Below are positions 7,777 to 15,190 of a stretch of 64,000 nt of DNA, piece by piece. Under the pieces are notes generated by a model that was not told where the DNA came from, did not search any database, and saw nothing but the letters and a program-made list of their open reading frames with translations. Both the position numbers and the translations under genes were made by a program. Source of the DNA: Saccharothrix sp. ST-888 (GTDB lineage Bacteria; Actinomycetota; Actinomycetes; Streptomycetales; Streptomycetaceae). The number at the start of each line of letters is the position of its first letter. The first letter of the stretch is position 1. Where the stretch lies: contig NZ_JYJF01000018.1 in NCBI RefSeq assembly GCF_000955975.1, positions 12,253 to 76,252 on the forward strand, given 5' to 3'.

Positions 7777-8337
7777 GTGCCTGCACTGACCCTTGCCGAT
7801 GTCGAGGCCCTCGCGGCCGACGCACACGCCGGGCAGCTGGACAAGGTCGGTGAACCGTACATCGGGCACCTGCGCGCGGTCGCGGCCGGGCTCGCCCCCT
7901 TCGGCGTCGGCCTGCAGATGGCGGGTCTGCTGCACGACGTCCTGGAGGACACCGGGCTCGGCGCCGACGACCTGCTGCGCGCCGGGGTGCCGTCCGACGT
8001 GGTCGCGACGGTGCGCCGGGTGACCAAGGCCCCCGATGTGGCGTACCAGGCCATGCTCCAGCAGATCACCACCGACCATTCGGCCACCCTACTGAAGATC
8101 GCCGACAACGCGCACAACTCGGTCCCGGCCCGGGCCGCCCGTCTCCCGGCCGCCGACCGGGAGCGGCTCGCGACCCGCTACCGGGCCGCCCGCCGGGTCC
8201 TGTGGCCGGCGGTGGCCCCGGCGGACATCCGGACGATCGTCGAGACCGTCAATCCGTCGCTGCTCGCCGAACTGGGGGAGTCCGTCGAACTGCGGGAGTC
8301 CGCCGAACCGGGGGGGAGCGCCCCGTTCGGCGGGTGA
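7777..8337 (+). CDS. HD-domain hydrolase (RelA/SpoT-like HD fold)
   Basis: The 186-aa protein consists of a metal-dependent HD phosphohydrolase domain. The motif set is visible in order: HAGQLDKVGEPYIGH near residue 15, GLLHDVLEDT near residue 52 (HD pair and ED motif), and LLKIADNAHN near residue 105. This is the pattern of the (p)ppGpp hydrolase domain of RelA/SpoT and of the small Mesh1-type hydrolases; no synthetase or regulatory domain follows. It may clear alarmones or a related nucleotide, which is inference. The GTG at 7777 is preceded by CCGGAGG at 7764-7770. The C-terminal 25 residues are low-complexity. Confidence 0.85.
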   Translation: MPALTLADVEALAADAHAGQLDKVGEPYIGHLRAVAAGLAPFGVGLQMAGLLHDVLEDTGLGADDLLRAGVPSDVVATVRRVTKAPDVAYQAMLQQITTDHSATLLKIADNAHNSVPARAARLPAADRERLATRYRAARRVLWPAVAPADIRTIVETVNPSLLAELGESVELRESAEPGGSAPFGG

Positions 8338-8454
8338 GTGGCCTGCACGGCGCGGTAGGGGCAGGCTGGTAGCAGAAAGGTACGTGCCGCCCGGTCGGCC
8401 GCGCGCCGCGGCGCCGAGCCGAGGGGGGCCGGGTTCGAGCAGAGGGAGCCCGTG

Positions 8455-8625
8455 ATGTCCGACATGCAGGAGAAGTTCGCAGAGAAGACCGAGAAGGACC
8501 GGGACGACGTCCGGGCAGCGGACCCGGAGGAGGGCATCACCTCGCTCCAGAACGCGAACGCGCAGTTCGAGTCCCAGGCCGAGGGCGACCGCCTCGACGA
8601 CGCGACGGAAGACACCGCACGGTGA
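8455..8625 (+). CDS. 56-aa highly charged acidic protein
   Basis: The product has 56 residues, rich in Glu, Asp, Lys, Arg and Gln, with no hydrophobic segment; a mostly helical or disordered soluble protein is expected. A GTG lies just before the ATG and AGAGGGAG precedes it. Its TGA overlaps the GTG of the next gene by 4 bp (8622-8625), so translation is coupled to the DUF1876 gene. I recognise no family. The coupling and the clean ribosome site make it a real gene; joint function with the DUF1876 protein is inferred. Confidence 0.65.
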   Translation: MSDMQEKFAEKTEKDRDDVRAADPEEGITSLQNANAQFESQAEGDRLDDATEDTAR

Positions 8626-8912
8626 GCGCCAACCTGGAGCAGCAGCCGCCCCACAGCACGGAGTGGACGGTGCGACTCCGGCTGACCGAGGAGGGCGACC
8701 TCACCCAGGCCCACCTCGTGCTGAACACGGGCGCGAACATCATCGAGGCCGCCGCCGAGGCCCGCCGCAGCCCCCACGATCCGCCCGTCACCGTGATCGG
8801 CGACGAACTCGCGGCGGGCCGCGCCCTGATCGAACTGGGCCACCGCCTGGTCCACGCGGGGTCGGTGGCCGCCGAGGCGGCGGAGTCGGCCCGACGGCGG
8901 GACGTGGAGTGA
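8622..8912 (+). CDS. DUF1876 (dsRBD-like, Rv1738 family) protein
   Basis: The 96-aa protein matches the Mycobacterium tuberculosis Rv1738 pattern: EWTVRLRLTEEGDLTQAHLVL, then VTVIGDELAAGRALIELGHRL. Rv1738 is a dormancy-induced dimer whose fold resembles ribosome hibernation factors, so a role at the ribosome or in stress is possible but unproven for this group. It starts at a GTG that overlaps the previous stop and ends just before a strong terminator, so the two small genes form one transcription unit. The C-terminal 20 residues are Ala/Glu/Arg-rich. Confidence 0.75.
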   Translation: MSANLEQQPPHSTEWTVRLRLTEEGDLTQAHLVLNTGANIIEAAAEARRSPHDPPVTVIGDELAAGRALIELGHRLVHAGSVAAEAAESARRRDVE

Positions 8913-8919
8913 CCCGACC

Positions 8920-8961
8920 GCTGTCCCTCGCTCCCGGATGGGTCGGGGAGCGAGGGACAGC
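8920..8961 (+). terminator. Perfect 16-bp hairpin terminator
   Basis: GCTGTCCCTCGCTCCC (8920-8935) and its exact complement (8946-8961) enclose a 10-nt loop. It follows the DUF1876 stop by 8 bp and lies 7 bp beyond the peptide gene's stop at 8968, so it can serve both convergent units. There is no T-run, as is usual in streptomycetes. Confidence 0.9.
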
Positions 8962-8967
8962 CCCTCG

Positions 8968-9072
8968 TCAGAACATGATGTAGACGTCCGGGGTCACGGC
9001 CTGGGCCTGGGCTGCCGTGACGAACAGGAGTCCGGTGACGAGGGTTGCCACCGCGGCGATTTTCCTGCGCAT
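8968..9072 (-). CDS. 34-codon secreted peptide precursor
   Basis: The frame encodes a 34-residue precursor: positive N region (MRRK), a hydrophobic core of about 16 residues (AAVATLVTGLLFV), then TAAQAQA, a textbook signal-peptidase I site, and a very short remainder. Cleavage after Ala23 or Ala25 would release QAVTPDVYIMF or VTPDVYIMF. AAGGA lies 12 nt before the ATG. It stands 163 bp downstream of the STAND/TPR gene on the same strand, with its own AT-rich leader. There is no Cys and only Thr among dehydratable residues, so a lanthipeptide is unlikely. Size and neighbour recall receptor-pheromone pairs of the RRNPP type; that link is an inference. Confidence 0.6.
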   Translation of the reverse strand: MRRKIAAVATLVTGLLFVTAAQAQAVTPDVYIMF

Positions 9073-9114
9073 GTTGTGAATACGTCCTTGGCTCGTAGGG
9101 CTTGAAATCCCCGA

Positions 9115-9134
9115 GCTAAAGCATTAGATTTAGC
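9115..9134. promoter_or_regulatory. Dyad GCTAAA/TTTAGC before the peptide gene
   Basis: GCTAAA at 9115-9120 and TTTAGC at 9129-9134 form a dyad with an 8-nt centre, 43-62 bp upstream of the peptide start. On the minus strand a TTGGAC stands just before it, which could be a -35 box with the dyad over the -10 region. A protein-binding site or leader hairpin is possible. Confidence 0.35.
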
Positions 9135-9177
9135 CGTCCAATGCCTCGCTCGCGAGAGGACCCTACTGTGGCCCGGC

Positions 9178-9207
9178 GCCGCATATGCAATTGCCGCATA
9201 TGCAATT
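9178..9207. repeat. Two abutting 15-bp repeats, GCCGCATATGCAATT
   Basis: Two identical 15-bp units stand head to tail, each holding the palindrome GCATATGC. They lie between the STAND gene stop (9236) and the secreted-peptide gene (start 9072), about 105 bp upstream of the latter. AT content here is much higher than anywhere nearby. Paired sites one and a half helical turns apart are typical of activator or repressor binding. Confidence 0.75.
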
Positions 9208-9235
9208 AAGGCAGTATTTTCAGTCTTCCGGTGAA

Positions 9236-12064
9236 TCATCCGCCCGATGACGTGTCGCTTCCCTTCATCTGTTCGGTTATCGCGTCGAGCATTTCCCGGG
9301 CTCGGGTCTCCTCGACGGGGGAGCGGATCAGGCGGGCCAGCCGTACGGCTTCGGTCAGACGTTTCACCGCTCCCGCGCGGTCCCCGAGTGCGGCCTCGGC
9401 GCCGCCGATGCCGCGCAGGGCGATCGTCTCCTCGTGGGCGGATCCGATGGTGCGGGCGAGGTCGCGGGCGGCGGCGTAGTGGCTCCTGGCCTGCCGGTGC
9501 TGTCCGGCGCCGGTGCAGGCGTGGCCGAGGGCGATCAGCGCGTTGGCCTCGTTGCGGCGGTCGCCGAGCCGGCGGCAGGTGGAGAGCGCGGCCCGGCACA
9601 GCGCGAGCGCCCGGGGGAGTTCCGCCGGGATGGTCAGGGTGCCGGCCAGATTCATCTGGATGGCGGCCAGGTGGTCGTCCGTACTGACGCGCGAGGCGAG
9701 GTCCAGAGCCTCCTCGAAGGACCGCCGCGCCGATTCCAGGTCGCCCATTTCCTGCTGGAGTTGTCCGATGTTGCTCAGACTGCCGGCCGCCAGGCGGGAA
9801 TCGCCGATGTGGCGCAGTTCCGACAGTGCCTCCGTGAAGGCGGCGAGGGCCGAGGGCTGCTCCCCGAGGAGTGAGAGCGACACCGCCGTGTTGTTGAGGA
9901 TGCGGGCCCGGTTCCAACGGCCGCCGTGGCCGCCGTGGCCACCATGGCTGGCGTGCACGCGCAGGGCGGAGCGCTGGATCATCAGTGCGGTGTCGAACTC
10001 GGCGACGGCCCAGTGAAGGGTTGCGAGCAGCAGGTGGGCCTCGATGAGACCGTCCAGGTCGGCGGTGGTCTTGGCGAGGGTGAGGGCGTGCTCGCCGGCG
10101 TCGTACGCGGGGGTGTAGCGGGACCGGCGTTCCAGGGTCGCACCGAGGTTGAGCAGGGCGCGGAGCCTGGCCCGGGTCTCGCCGACCGCCTCCCAGTGGG
10201 TGGCGGCGGCCCGGTGCATGGTCTCGGCGGCCGCGAAGTGTCCCTCCTTGTGCAGGAATTCACCGAGGACGTGGGCCAGCCAGGCGGCCTCGGCGGGATG
10301 TCCGTGCCGCCGGGCGAGCCGTTCGACGGAGATCAGTGTGCTCGCGGACCGGACGAGCCAGCCGTGGGCCTCGGTCCCGTCGGCCCACTGCGGCTGCGGC
10401 GACGGCGCCGCCGCGTGCGGGACGGGAAGCCGGGTGCGCAGCGGGTACAGCAGTCGGTCGGCCCGGTCGGCGGAGAGCAGGCAGAAGGCGGTCAGCCGGT
10501 GCAGCGCCTGCTCCCGCTGCTCGGGCGGTTCGTCCCGGGCGGCCAGGTGGGCCGCGTAGTCGGCGAGGGGGTCGTGTGCGCGGAAGCGGTCCGGGGCCGG
10601 CTCTTCGAGGAGATGGCAGTCCAGGAGGCTTTCGAGCATGCGCTCGGCGCGGTCGATGCCCAGCCCGAAGAGCGCGGCCGCGTCGTACGGGCCGAAGTCG
10701 GGGCCGGGGTGCAGGCCGAGCCTGCGGAAGGCCGTCTGCTGGTCGGGTGTCAGCGACAGGTACGACAGTTCGAAGGTGCGGGCGATCTCCTCCGATCTGT
10801 GCCGGATCTCGCCCAGCCGTCCGGGTTCTCGGGCCAGCCGTTGCACGAGGTGGTGCAGCGACCACGCCGGATGGGCCTTGAAGCGGCTGGCCACCAGGGT
10901 GACGGCGAGCGGGAGGTACCCGCAGCGCTCCACGATCGCCCGGACCTGGTCCGAGTCCTCGGCGCGGTCCGGTCCGACGAGGTGGCGGAAGAGCGCGACG
11001 GCGTCGTCCACGGCCAGGGCCTGCACGAAGACCGGTGCGGACCCGGGAAGTTCGGCCAGCCGGTGGCGGCTGGTGACGAGGACGAGGGACGGTGACCGCT
11101 TGGGGAGCAGGGGGCGGACTTGATCAGGGCCGGCCGCGTCGTCGAGGACGATCACCGCGCGGCGGGCGGCGAGTTCCCGCTGCCAGAGCGCGCCGAGCTC
11201 CTCGGCCCCGGCGGGGATCGCTTCGGGCGGCAGTCGGAGCGCCCGGAGCAGGGTGCGGAGGGCTGCTTCGGGAGTGAGCGTCTCCTGGGTGGGGGAGTGC
11301 CCGCGGAGGTTGAGGTAGAGCTGGGCATCGGGGAAGCGCTCGCGCAGCAGCTCGGCGGCGTGGACGGCCAGTGCGGTCTTCCCGATGCCGCCCATCCCGG
11401 AGATGGCCTCGATCCTGATCACCCCGCCGGGGCCCGCCGCACTGCGCACGTCGGTGAGCCGGGCCAACTCCGCCTCCCGGCCCACCAGATGGGCGACCGG
11501 CGGCAGGGTGGACGGGCCGGGGACGGCGGCGGTCGCACCGGGGCGGCCGGGGCGGAACCGGTCGCGGAGCAGATCGGCCGGCGGGGCGCCCCGGAGCACC
11601 TGGCGGTGGATGCGCGCGAGTTGCTCGCCGTCGTGCCCCGCCCAGGTGAGGTAGCTGCGGCCGAGTCCGCCGACAGTGCGCTGTCCGCCGTCGGCGGGCC
11701 GGGAGAGCTTGATGTTCCCGGCGCCGTGCGGCAGGCGGACCACCGGGCCCCGGATCTGCTCGATGCCCTGCGAGCCTGCGGCCAGCGCGAGGTCGAAGTC
11801 CGAGCGCACCGCCTCCTCCCACGGCAGCACGGCGGCGCCGAGCCCGCGCAGGAAGGCGTCCACGCCCGGGTTGAAGGCGTGCGGTGCGACGGTGAACACG
11901 ACCTGGATCCGCAGGTCGGACCGGAGCAACTCGAAGATGTCCTGCAGCCGTTGGCCGTACACCAGGGTGTGGACGGCGACCAGGACCCGCTTGCAGCCAC
12001 CGAGCGTCGCCCACTGGTCAGGGGCGCGGCGGACCGGCGGGCGCCCTGCACTCTTCGAAGCCAT
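9236..12064 (-). CDS. STAND protein: half GT-B-like domain, NB-ARC ATPase, TPR array
   Basis: The 942-aa protein is cytoplasmic. Residues about 24-155 (CKRVLVAVHTLVYGQRL, VVFTVAPHAFNPGVDAF, LPHGAGNIKL) resemble the N-terminal half of GT-B-fold proteins often labelled translation initiation factor 2 or CDP-glycerol transferase-like in streptomycetes; the second half is missing. An NB-ARC ATPase follows: ISGMGGIGKT at 221-230 (P-loop), AVIVLDDA near 303-310, LVTSRHRLAEL and CGYLPLAV. From about residue 600 to the end are TPR units. AAGGGGG 9 nt before the ATG at 12064 fixes the start; longer frames upstream lack support. NB-ARC/TPR proteins are nucleotide-driven switches sensing ligands through TPRs. 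The output domain would be the GT-B-like part. No HTH or SARP domain is present. Confidence 0.85.
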   Translation of the reverse strand: MASKSAGRPPVRRAPDQWATLGGCKRVLVAVHTLVYGQRLQDIFELLRSDLRIQVVFTVAPHAFNPGVDAFLRGLGAAVLPWEEAVRSDFDLALAAGSQGIEQIRGPVVRLPHGAGNIKLSRPADGGQRTVGGLGRSYLTWAGHDGEQLARIHRQVLRGAPPADLLRDRFRPGRPGATAAVPGPSTLPPVAHLVGREAELARLTDVRSAAGPGGVIRIEAISGMGGIGKTALAVHAAELLRERFPDAQLYLNLRGHSPTQETLTPEAALRTLLRALRLPPEAIPAGAEELGALWQRELAARRAVIVLDDAAGPDQVRPLLPKRSPSLVLVTSRHRLAELPGSAPVFVQALAVDDAVALFRHLVGPDRAEDSDQVRAIVERCGYLPLAVTLVASRFKAHPAWSLHHLVQRLAREPGRLGEIRHRSEEIARTFELSYLSLTPDQQTAFRRLGLHPGPDFGPYDAAALFGLGIDRAERMLESLLDCHLLEEPAPDRFRAHDPLADYAAHLAARDEPPEQREQALHRLTAFCLLSADRADRLLYPLRTRLPVPHAAAPSPQPQWADGTEAHGWLVRSASTLISVERLARRHGHPAEAAWLAHVLGEFLHKEGHFAAAETMHRAAATHWEAVGETRARLRALLNLGATLERRSRYTPAYDAGEHALTLAKTTADLDGLIEAHLLLATLHWAVAEFDTALMIQRSALRVHASHGGHGGHGGRWNRARILNNTAVSLSLLGEQPSALAAFTEALSELRHIGDSRLAAGSLSNIGQLQQEMGDLESARRSFEEALDLASRVSTDDHLAAIQMNLAGTLTIPAELPRALALCRAALSTCRRLGDRRNEANALIALGHACTGAGQHRQARSHYAAARDLARTIGSAHEETIALRGIGGAEAALGDRAGAVKRLTEAVRLARLIRSPVEETRAREMLDAITEQMKGSDTSSGG

Positions 12065-12371
12065 GGATGCATCCCCCTTGATCGGTTGATCGATGGGACC
12101 GACTGTCCGGCCGCGCTGTGACAGCACTTCTGCGGCCGTGTCGAGGGGATGCCCGGGGTGCCTGGCGGAAGGCCTGTCGGACGCTTGCAGAAACCTTGCG
12201 GACCAGGCTGGTCGAGTCCGTCCACTCCGAACCGCCCTGCTGCCAAGCGCACCGGGCCGCCACGGCTCAGCCCGCGCCCGAAGCCGTCGCCTCTCCGTCG
12301 GAGACGGTCTGCTGCCCGCTGCGCACCGGACGTGCTTCCTCCCGGAGAGCCGGGCGAGGAGCGGAAACGGA
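12065..12371. other. Leader region of the STAND gene
   Basis: About 300 bases without a supported gene on either strand. Near the start of the STAND gene the minus strand has CGATCAAC followed by CGATCAAG (direct repeat, about 12076-12092), and CTGTCACAG, a perfect palindrome, at about 12115-12123. These are plausible regulator sites for the STAND gene. Confidence 0.4.
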
Positions 12372-12405
12372 CCGAGCCCTGCCAACGAGTGTCGGCAGGG
12401 CTCGG
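12372..12405 (-). terminator. Perfect 12-bp hairpin downstream of the PBP4 gene
   Basis: CCGAGCCCTGCC (12372-12383) pairs exactly with GGCAGGGCTCGG (12394-12405) around a 10-nt loop. It is about 114 bp beyond the PBP4 stop codon and separates that unit from the STAND gene. Confidence 0.85.
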
Positions 12406-12518
12406 CTACGGCTCTCGCGTCCGATCTGTCAATGCCCGGAAAGAGTGATTCAGACAGTGACGGCTTGACGATCGCCCGACCGGTCGCGCGGGTCGGGCGG
12501 GTGAGTCAGGCACGCGGG

Positions 12519-14120
12519 TCAGCAGCGGCCGAGGGTCTCGCACTCCTCCCAGCGGGTGGTCGGCACCTCGGCGGACCGGCCCGACGGAGCCAGCTCGGGC
12601 GCGATCCGCTGCGCGGGCGCCTTGCCGGACGGGGCCTTGGCGGGCCCGGCGGCGAGCCGGACGGCGATGGCGTCCAGGACGGCGCGCGGGCGCGGACCGG
12701 CGTAGTTGTTCACCAGCACGGTGAACGCCAGCTTGCGTCCGTCCGGCGCGGTGGCGTACCCGGAGATGTTGTCCACGCCGCTCATCGAACCGGTCTTGGC
12801 GTGCACGTTGTTGGTTGCGGCCGTGCCCTGCATCCGGGCCGCCAGGGTGCCGCCGACCATCCGGGCGGGGTTGCCGGCGATCGGCAGCGCGTCGTACCAG
12901 CTCTTGAACCACGGCTTGCCGGCGGCCACCTTGAGCAGGCCGGTCATCTTGCCGGCGGTGACCAGGTCGTAGCGGGACAGGCCGGAGCCGTCGACCTGGC
13001 GGCCCGCCGGGTCGGCCAGGCCGTTGGCCTTGAGGAAGCCGCCGACCTGGTTCACCCCGGCGGCCCAGCTGCCCTGCCCGCCCTTGACCTTGCCCATCTC
13101 CTTGGTCAGGTGCTCGGCGATGCCGTTGTTGCTGAGCTTGAGCAGCGGGGGCATCAGCTCGGCGAGCGGACGCGAGTCGTGCCCGGCCAGCGCCTTGGAG
13201 GTCTCGCGGCCGGTCGCCGCCGTCACGCCCTTGCCGACAGTGACGCCGTGCCGGGCCAGCGCACCCGCGAAGACCTGGCCGGTGTAGCGGGTCGGGTCCT
13301 CGACGGTGGCCAGGAAACTGGCGGGGGCGCCGCCGGCCGGCACGCTGCCGGTCAGCGCGAGCACGTTGAGGGCGCGCTCGCGCTGGACGTCCGCGCTCTG
13401 CGCGCTCCCGGCCGCACCGGTGGTGATCTGCCCGCTGAACTTCATCGGTGCCTCGGCCGGGAACAGCGAGACCTTGGCCGCCTCGCCCTCCTTGCCGGGC
13501 GTGACGGTCACCTTGACGGTGTCCATCACGTACTCGCTGTCGGTGGCGATCGTGAGACCGGAGATCTGCGGGCTGTAGGAGTACGGCTCGTCGTCCCAGG
13601 CCCAGCCCTGGCCGAGCGGCACGTTGTCGTACCGGCTGCCGTCGGCCAGCACCCGGCCGTTGACCTTGGTGATCCCGGCGGCCGCCACCTTCGCGGCCAG
13701 GTCCTCCAGGTCCTGCGGCAGCAGGCTCGGGTCGCCGCCGCCCTTCAGCACCAGGTCGCCGTTGAGCACGGAGCCCTTGCGGGTGCCGGTGGTGCGCACC
13801 TCGGTGGTGAACTCGTAGTCCGGGCCGAGCAGGTCGAGCGCGGCGGCCGAGGTGATGGTCTTCATGGTGGACGCCGGGGTGAGGTAGGCGTCGGCCTGGT
13901 GCTGGTAGACGACCTTGCCGGAGCCGAGGTCGACGACCTGGACTCCCGTCTCGTCGCCCGCCATCACCGGGTTGGCGAGGATCGCGTCGAGGTCGGCCGC
14001 GAGGGTCGGGTCGGCCGGTGACGGTGTGTCCGCCTGGGCGGAACCCGCCAGCACGGAGACGGCGAGAGCCACGGCGGCGAGGGGCAGCGTACGGCGGTGC
14101 AGGCGCGCGGGCAGAGGCAA
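12519..14120 (-). CDS. dacB: D-alanyl-D-alanine carboxypeptidase/endopeptidase (PBP4, peptidase S13)
   Basis: The 533-aa exported penicillin-binding protein trims or cleaves peptidoglycan cross-links. A signal peptide ends near AQA-30. The active site is complete: Ser84-Thr-Met-Lys87 (PASTMK), SNN in LLKLSNNGIAEHL and KTG in HAKTGSMSG. Between SxxK and SxN is the large inserted region typical of class C, type-4 PBPs, including KGGGDPSL. Unusually, the tail adds about 40 residues rich in Pro/Ala/Lys and ends in CETLGRC, a Cys pair that could form a disulfide. The family length is about 450-500 aa, so the tail is extra. The gene is transcribed alone. Confidence 0.93.
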   Translation of the reverse strand: MPLPARLHRRTLPLAAVALAVSVLAGSAQADTPSPADPTLAADLDAILANPVMAGDETGVQVVDLGSGKVVYQHQADAYLTPASTMKTITSAAALDLLGPDYEFTTEVRTTGTRKGSVLNGDLVLKGGGDPSLLPQDLEDLAAKVAAAGITKVNGRVLADGSRYDNVPLGQGWAWDDEPYSYSPQISGLTIATDSEYVMDTVKVTVTPGKEGEAAKVSLFPAEAPMKFSGQITTGAAGSAQSADVQRERALNVLALTGSVPAGGAPASFLATVEDPTRYTGQVFAGALARHGVTVGKGVTAATGRETSKALAGHDSRPLAELMPPLLKLSNNGIAEHLTKEMGKVKGGQGSWAAGVNQVGGFLKANGLADPAGRQVDGSGLSRYDLVTAGKMTGLLKVAAGKPWFKSWYDALPIAGNPARMVGGTLAARMQGTAATNNVHAKTGSMSGVDNISGYATAPDGRKLAFTVLVNNYAGPRPRAVLDAIAVRLAAGPAKAPSGKAPAQRIAPELAPSGRSAEVPTTRWEECETLGRC

Positions 14121-14473
14121 GATCGCTCCATACGTCGGGGTACGGCGAGGCGCAGCCGAACCCCCACCGCACCGGAGCAGGGCGCGGCCGAGTCACAGGC
14201 CCCCACAGACCGGCACGGAGCGGCCGAAAGCCCCCGCTTGTCGTCAGGCGCAAACTATCATCAGACAGTCGGTCAGATGATCGCCAGATCGCCGGATCCG
14301 GCGCGGTGCCCGGAACACACCACCGATCTCCACGCCGCCGGAAGCCGAAAGGTCTCACCCGCCCGGAAGGCTCCGCGAACCTGCCTGAACGCTCGGCGAT
14401 TCCGCTCGAACGCTCCGCAGACCCGGCCCGGCCGGCTCCGGCCCCGTCGAGCCAGGTCCGTGGCGGCCCTGGA
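14121..14473. promoter_or_regulatory. PBP4 upstream region with 10-bp dyad at 14257-14281
   Basis: ATCATCAGAC (14257-14266) and GTCAGATGAT (14272-14281) form an inverted repeat with one mismatch and a 5-bp centre, in an AT-rich patch about 140 bp upstream of the PBP4 start. TAGTTT next to it on the minus strand could be a -10 box. The rest of the gap, up to the TetR stop codon, holds no supported gene. Confidence 0.45.
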
Positions 14474-15085
14474 CTAGCCGACTGGTCGCTCGGCCCGGGG
14501 AAGGCCGGCGATGATCAGGTCGAGGGCGAATTCGAATCGCTGGTCGAAGTTGTCGGGGCCGACGTACGGCAGGACCGCGGCCAGGGCCGGGTAGGTGTCG
14601 GCCGGGACCTGGTCCGGGAGGAGGGCCGGTGCGGTCTCCTGGGCGGCCTGCTGTTCCTGGGTGAGGCCCAGGGTCAGGTAGAAGATCGTCCAGTGGGTCC
14701 ATGCGGCCGTGCGCGGCGAGTGGCCGGCCGCCAGCAGGGTGGCGATCACGGTGTCGGCGTAGCGCAGCGTGCGGGGCTCGGCTGCGAAGACGCCGGCGAC
14801 CATTCTGGCGGCGTCGCGGTGGGAGAGCAGTGCCGTGCGGCAGCGGCGGCTCAGTTCCTTGAGCCGGTCGGGGAACGTCTCGGGCAGCGGCTCGTCGAGA
14901 CAGTGCATGAGAAGTTGGTCGGAGGCCAGTTCGAGCAGGCGGCCCTTGCTGGAGGCGTGCCAGCGGACGGTGTTGTGCTGCACGCCGAGCCGGGCCGCGA
15001 CGGCGCGCATGGTCACGCCGTCCAGCCCGTGCTCGTCGAGGAGCGCCAGCGTGGCGGCGACGATCTCGCCCCGTGTCGTACTCAT
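14474..15085 (-). CDS. TetR-family repressor of the adjacent monooxygenase
   Basis: This 203-aa regulator has an N-terminal TetR helix-turn-helix (IVAATLALLDEHGLDGVTMRAVAARLGVQHNTVRWH, residues about 8-43) and a TetR_C-like ligand domain of the TetR/TetR_C group (WTIFYLTLGLTQEQQA). GGAAGG precedes the ATG. It faces the FAD-monooxygenase gene across 105 bp that contain two perfect TTGTCC-N3-GGACAA palindromes. The layout is that of the classic tetR/tetA arrangement: the repressor binds both sites and silences both genes until a small aromatic or polyketide ligand appears. The ligand is probably the substrate of the enzyme, which is inference. Confidence 0.9.
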   Translation of the reverse strand: MSTTRGEIVAATLALLDEHGLDGVTMRAVAARLGVQHNTVRWHASSKGRLLELASDQLLMHCLDEPLPETFPDRLKELSRRCRTALLSHRDAARMVAGVFAAEPRTLRYADTVIATLLAAGHSPRTAAWTHWTIFYLTLGLTQEQQAAQETAPALLPDQVPADTYPALAAVLPYVGPDNFDQRFEFALDLIIAGLPRAERPVG

Positions 15086-15120
15086 CCGATGCGCCTTCCC
15101 GGTCGGCTTCCGCGCCCCTG

Positions 15121-15170
15121 TTGTCCAATGGACAATTCTAGGGCATGCTCATTCTTGTCCAACGGACAAG
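15121..15170. promoter_or_regulatory. Two perfect TetR operators between divergent genes
   Basis: TTGTCCAATGGACAA (15121-15135) and CTTGTCCAACGGACAAG (15154-15170) are perfect palindromes with 3-bp centres AAT and AAC. Their centres are 34 bp apart, about three helical turns, placing two dimers on one face. The second ends 20 bp before the monooxygenase ATG, and the first lies 36 bp before the TetR ATG, so one repressor can cover both promoters. Confidence 0.9.
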
Positions 15171-15190
15171 AGCGAGAGGAAGTGGTTGTC

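Noticed and set aside
8968..9072. Lanthipeptide or lasso-peptide precursor
   Set aside because: There is no Cys or Ser in the tail, no leader/core plan and no modification enzyme nearby. A plain signal peptide with short tail explains it better.
12093..14021. 642-codon open frame on the + strand antisense to the PBP4 gene
   Set aside because: Its product is Gly/Ala/Val/His-rich without any motif, while the minus strand encodes a complete S13 peptidase. It is a by-product of high GC codon bias.
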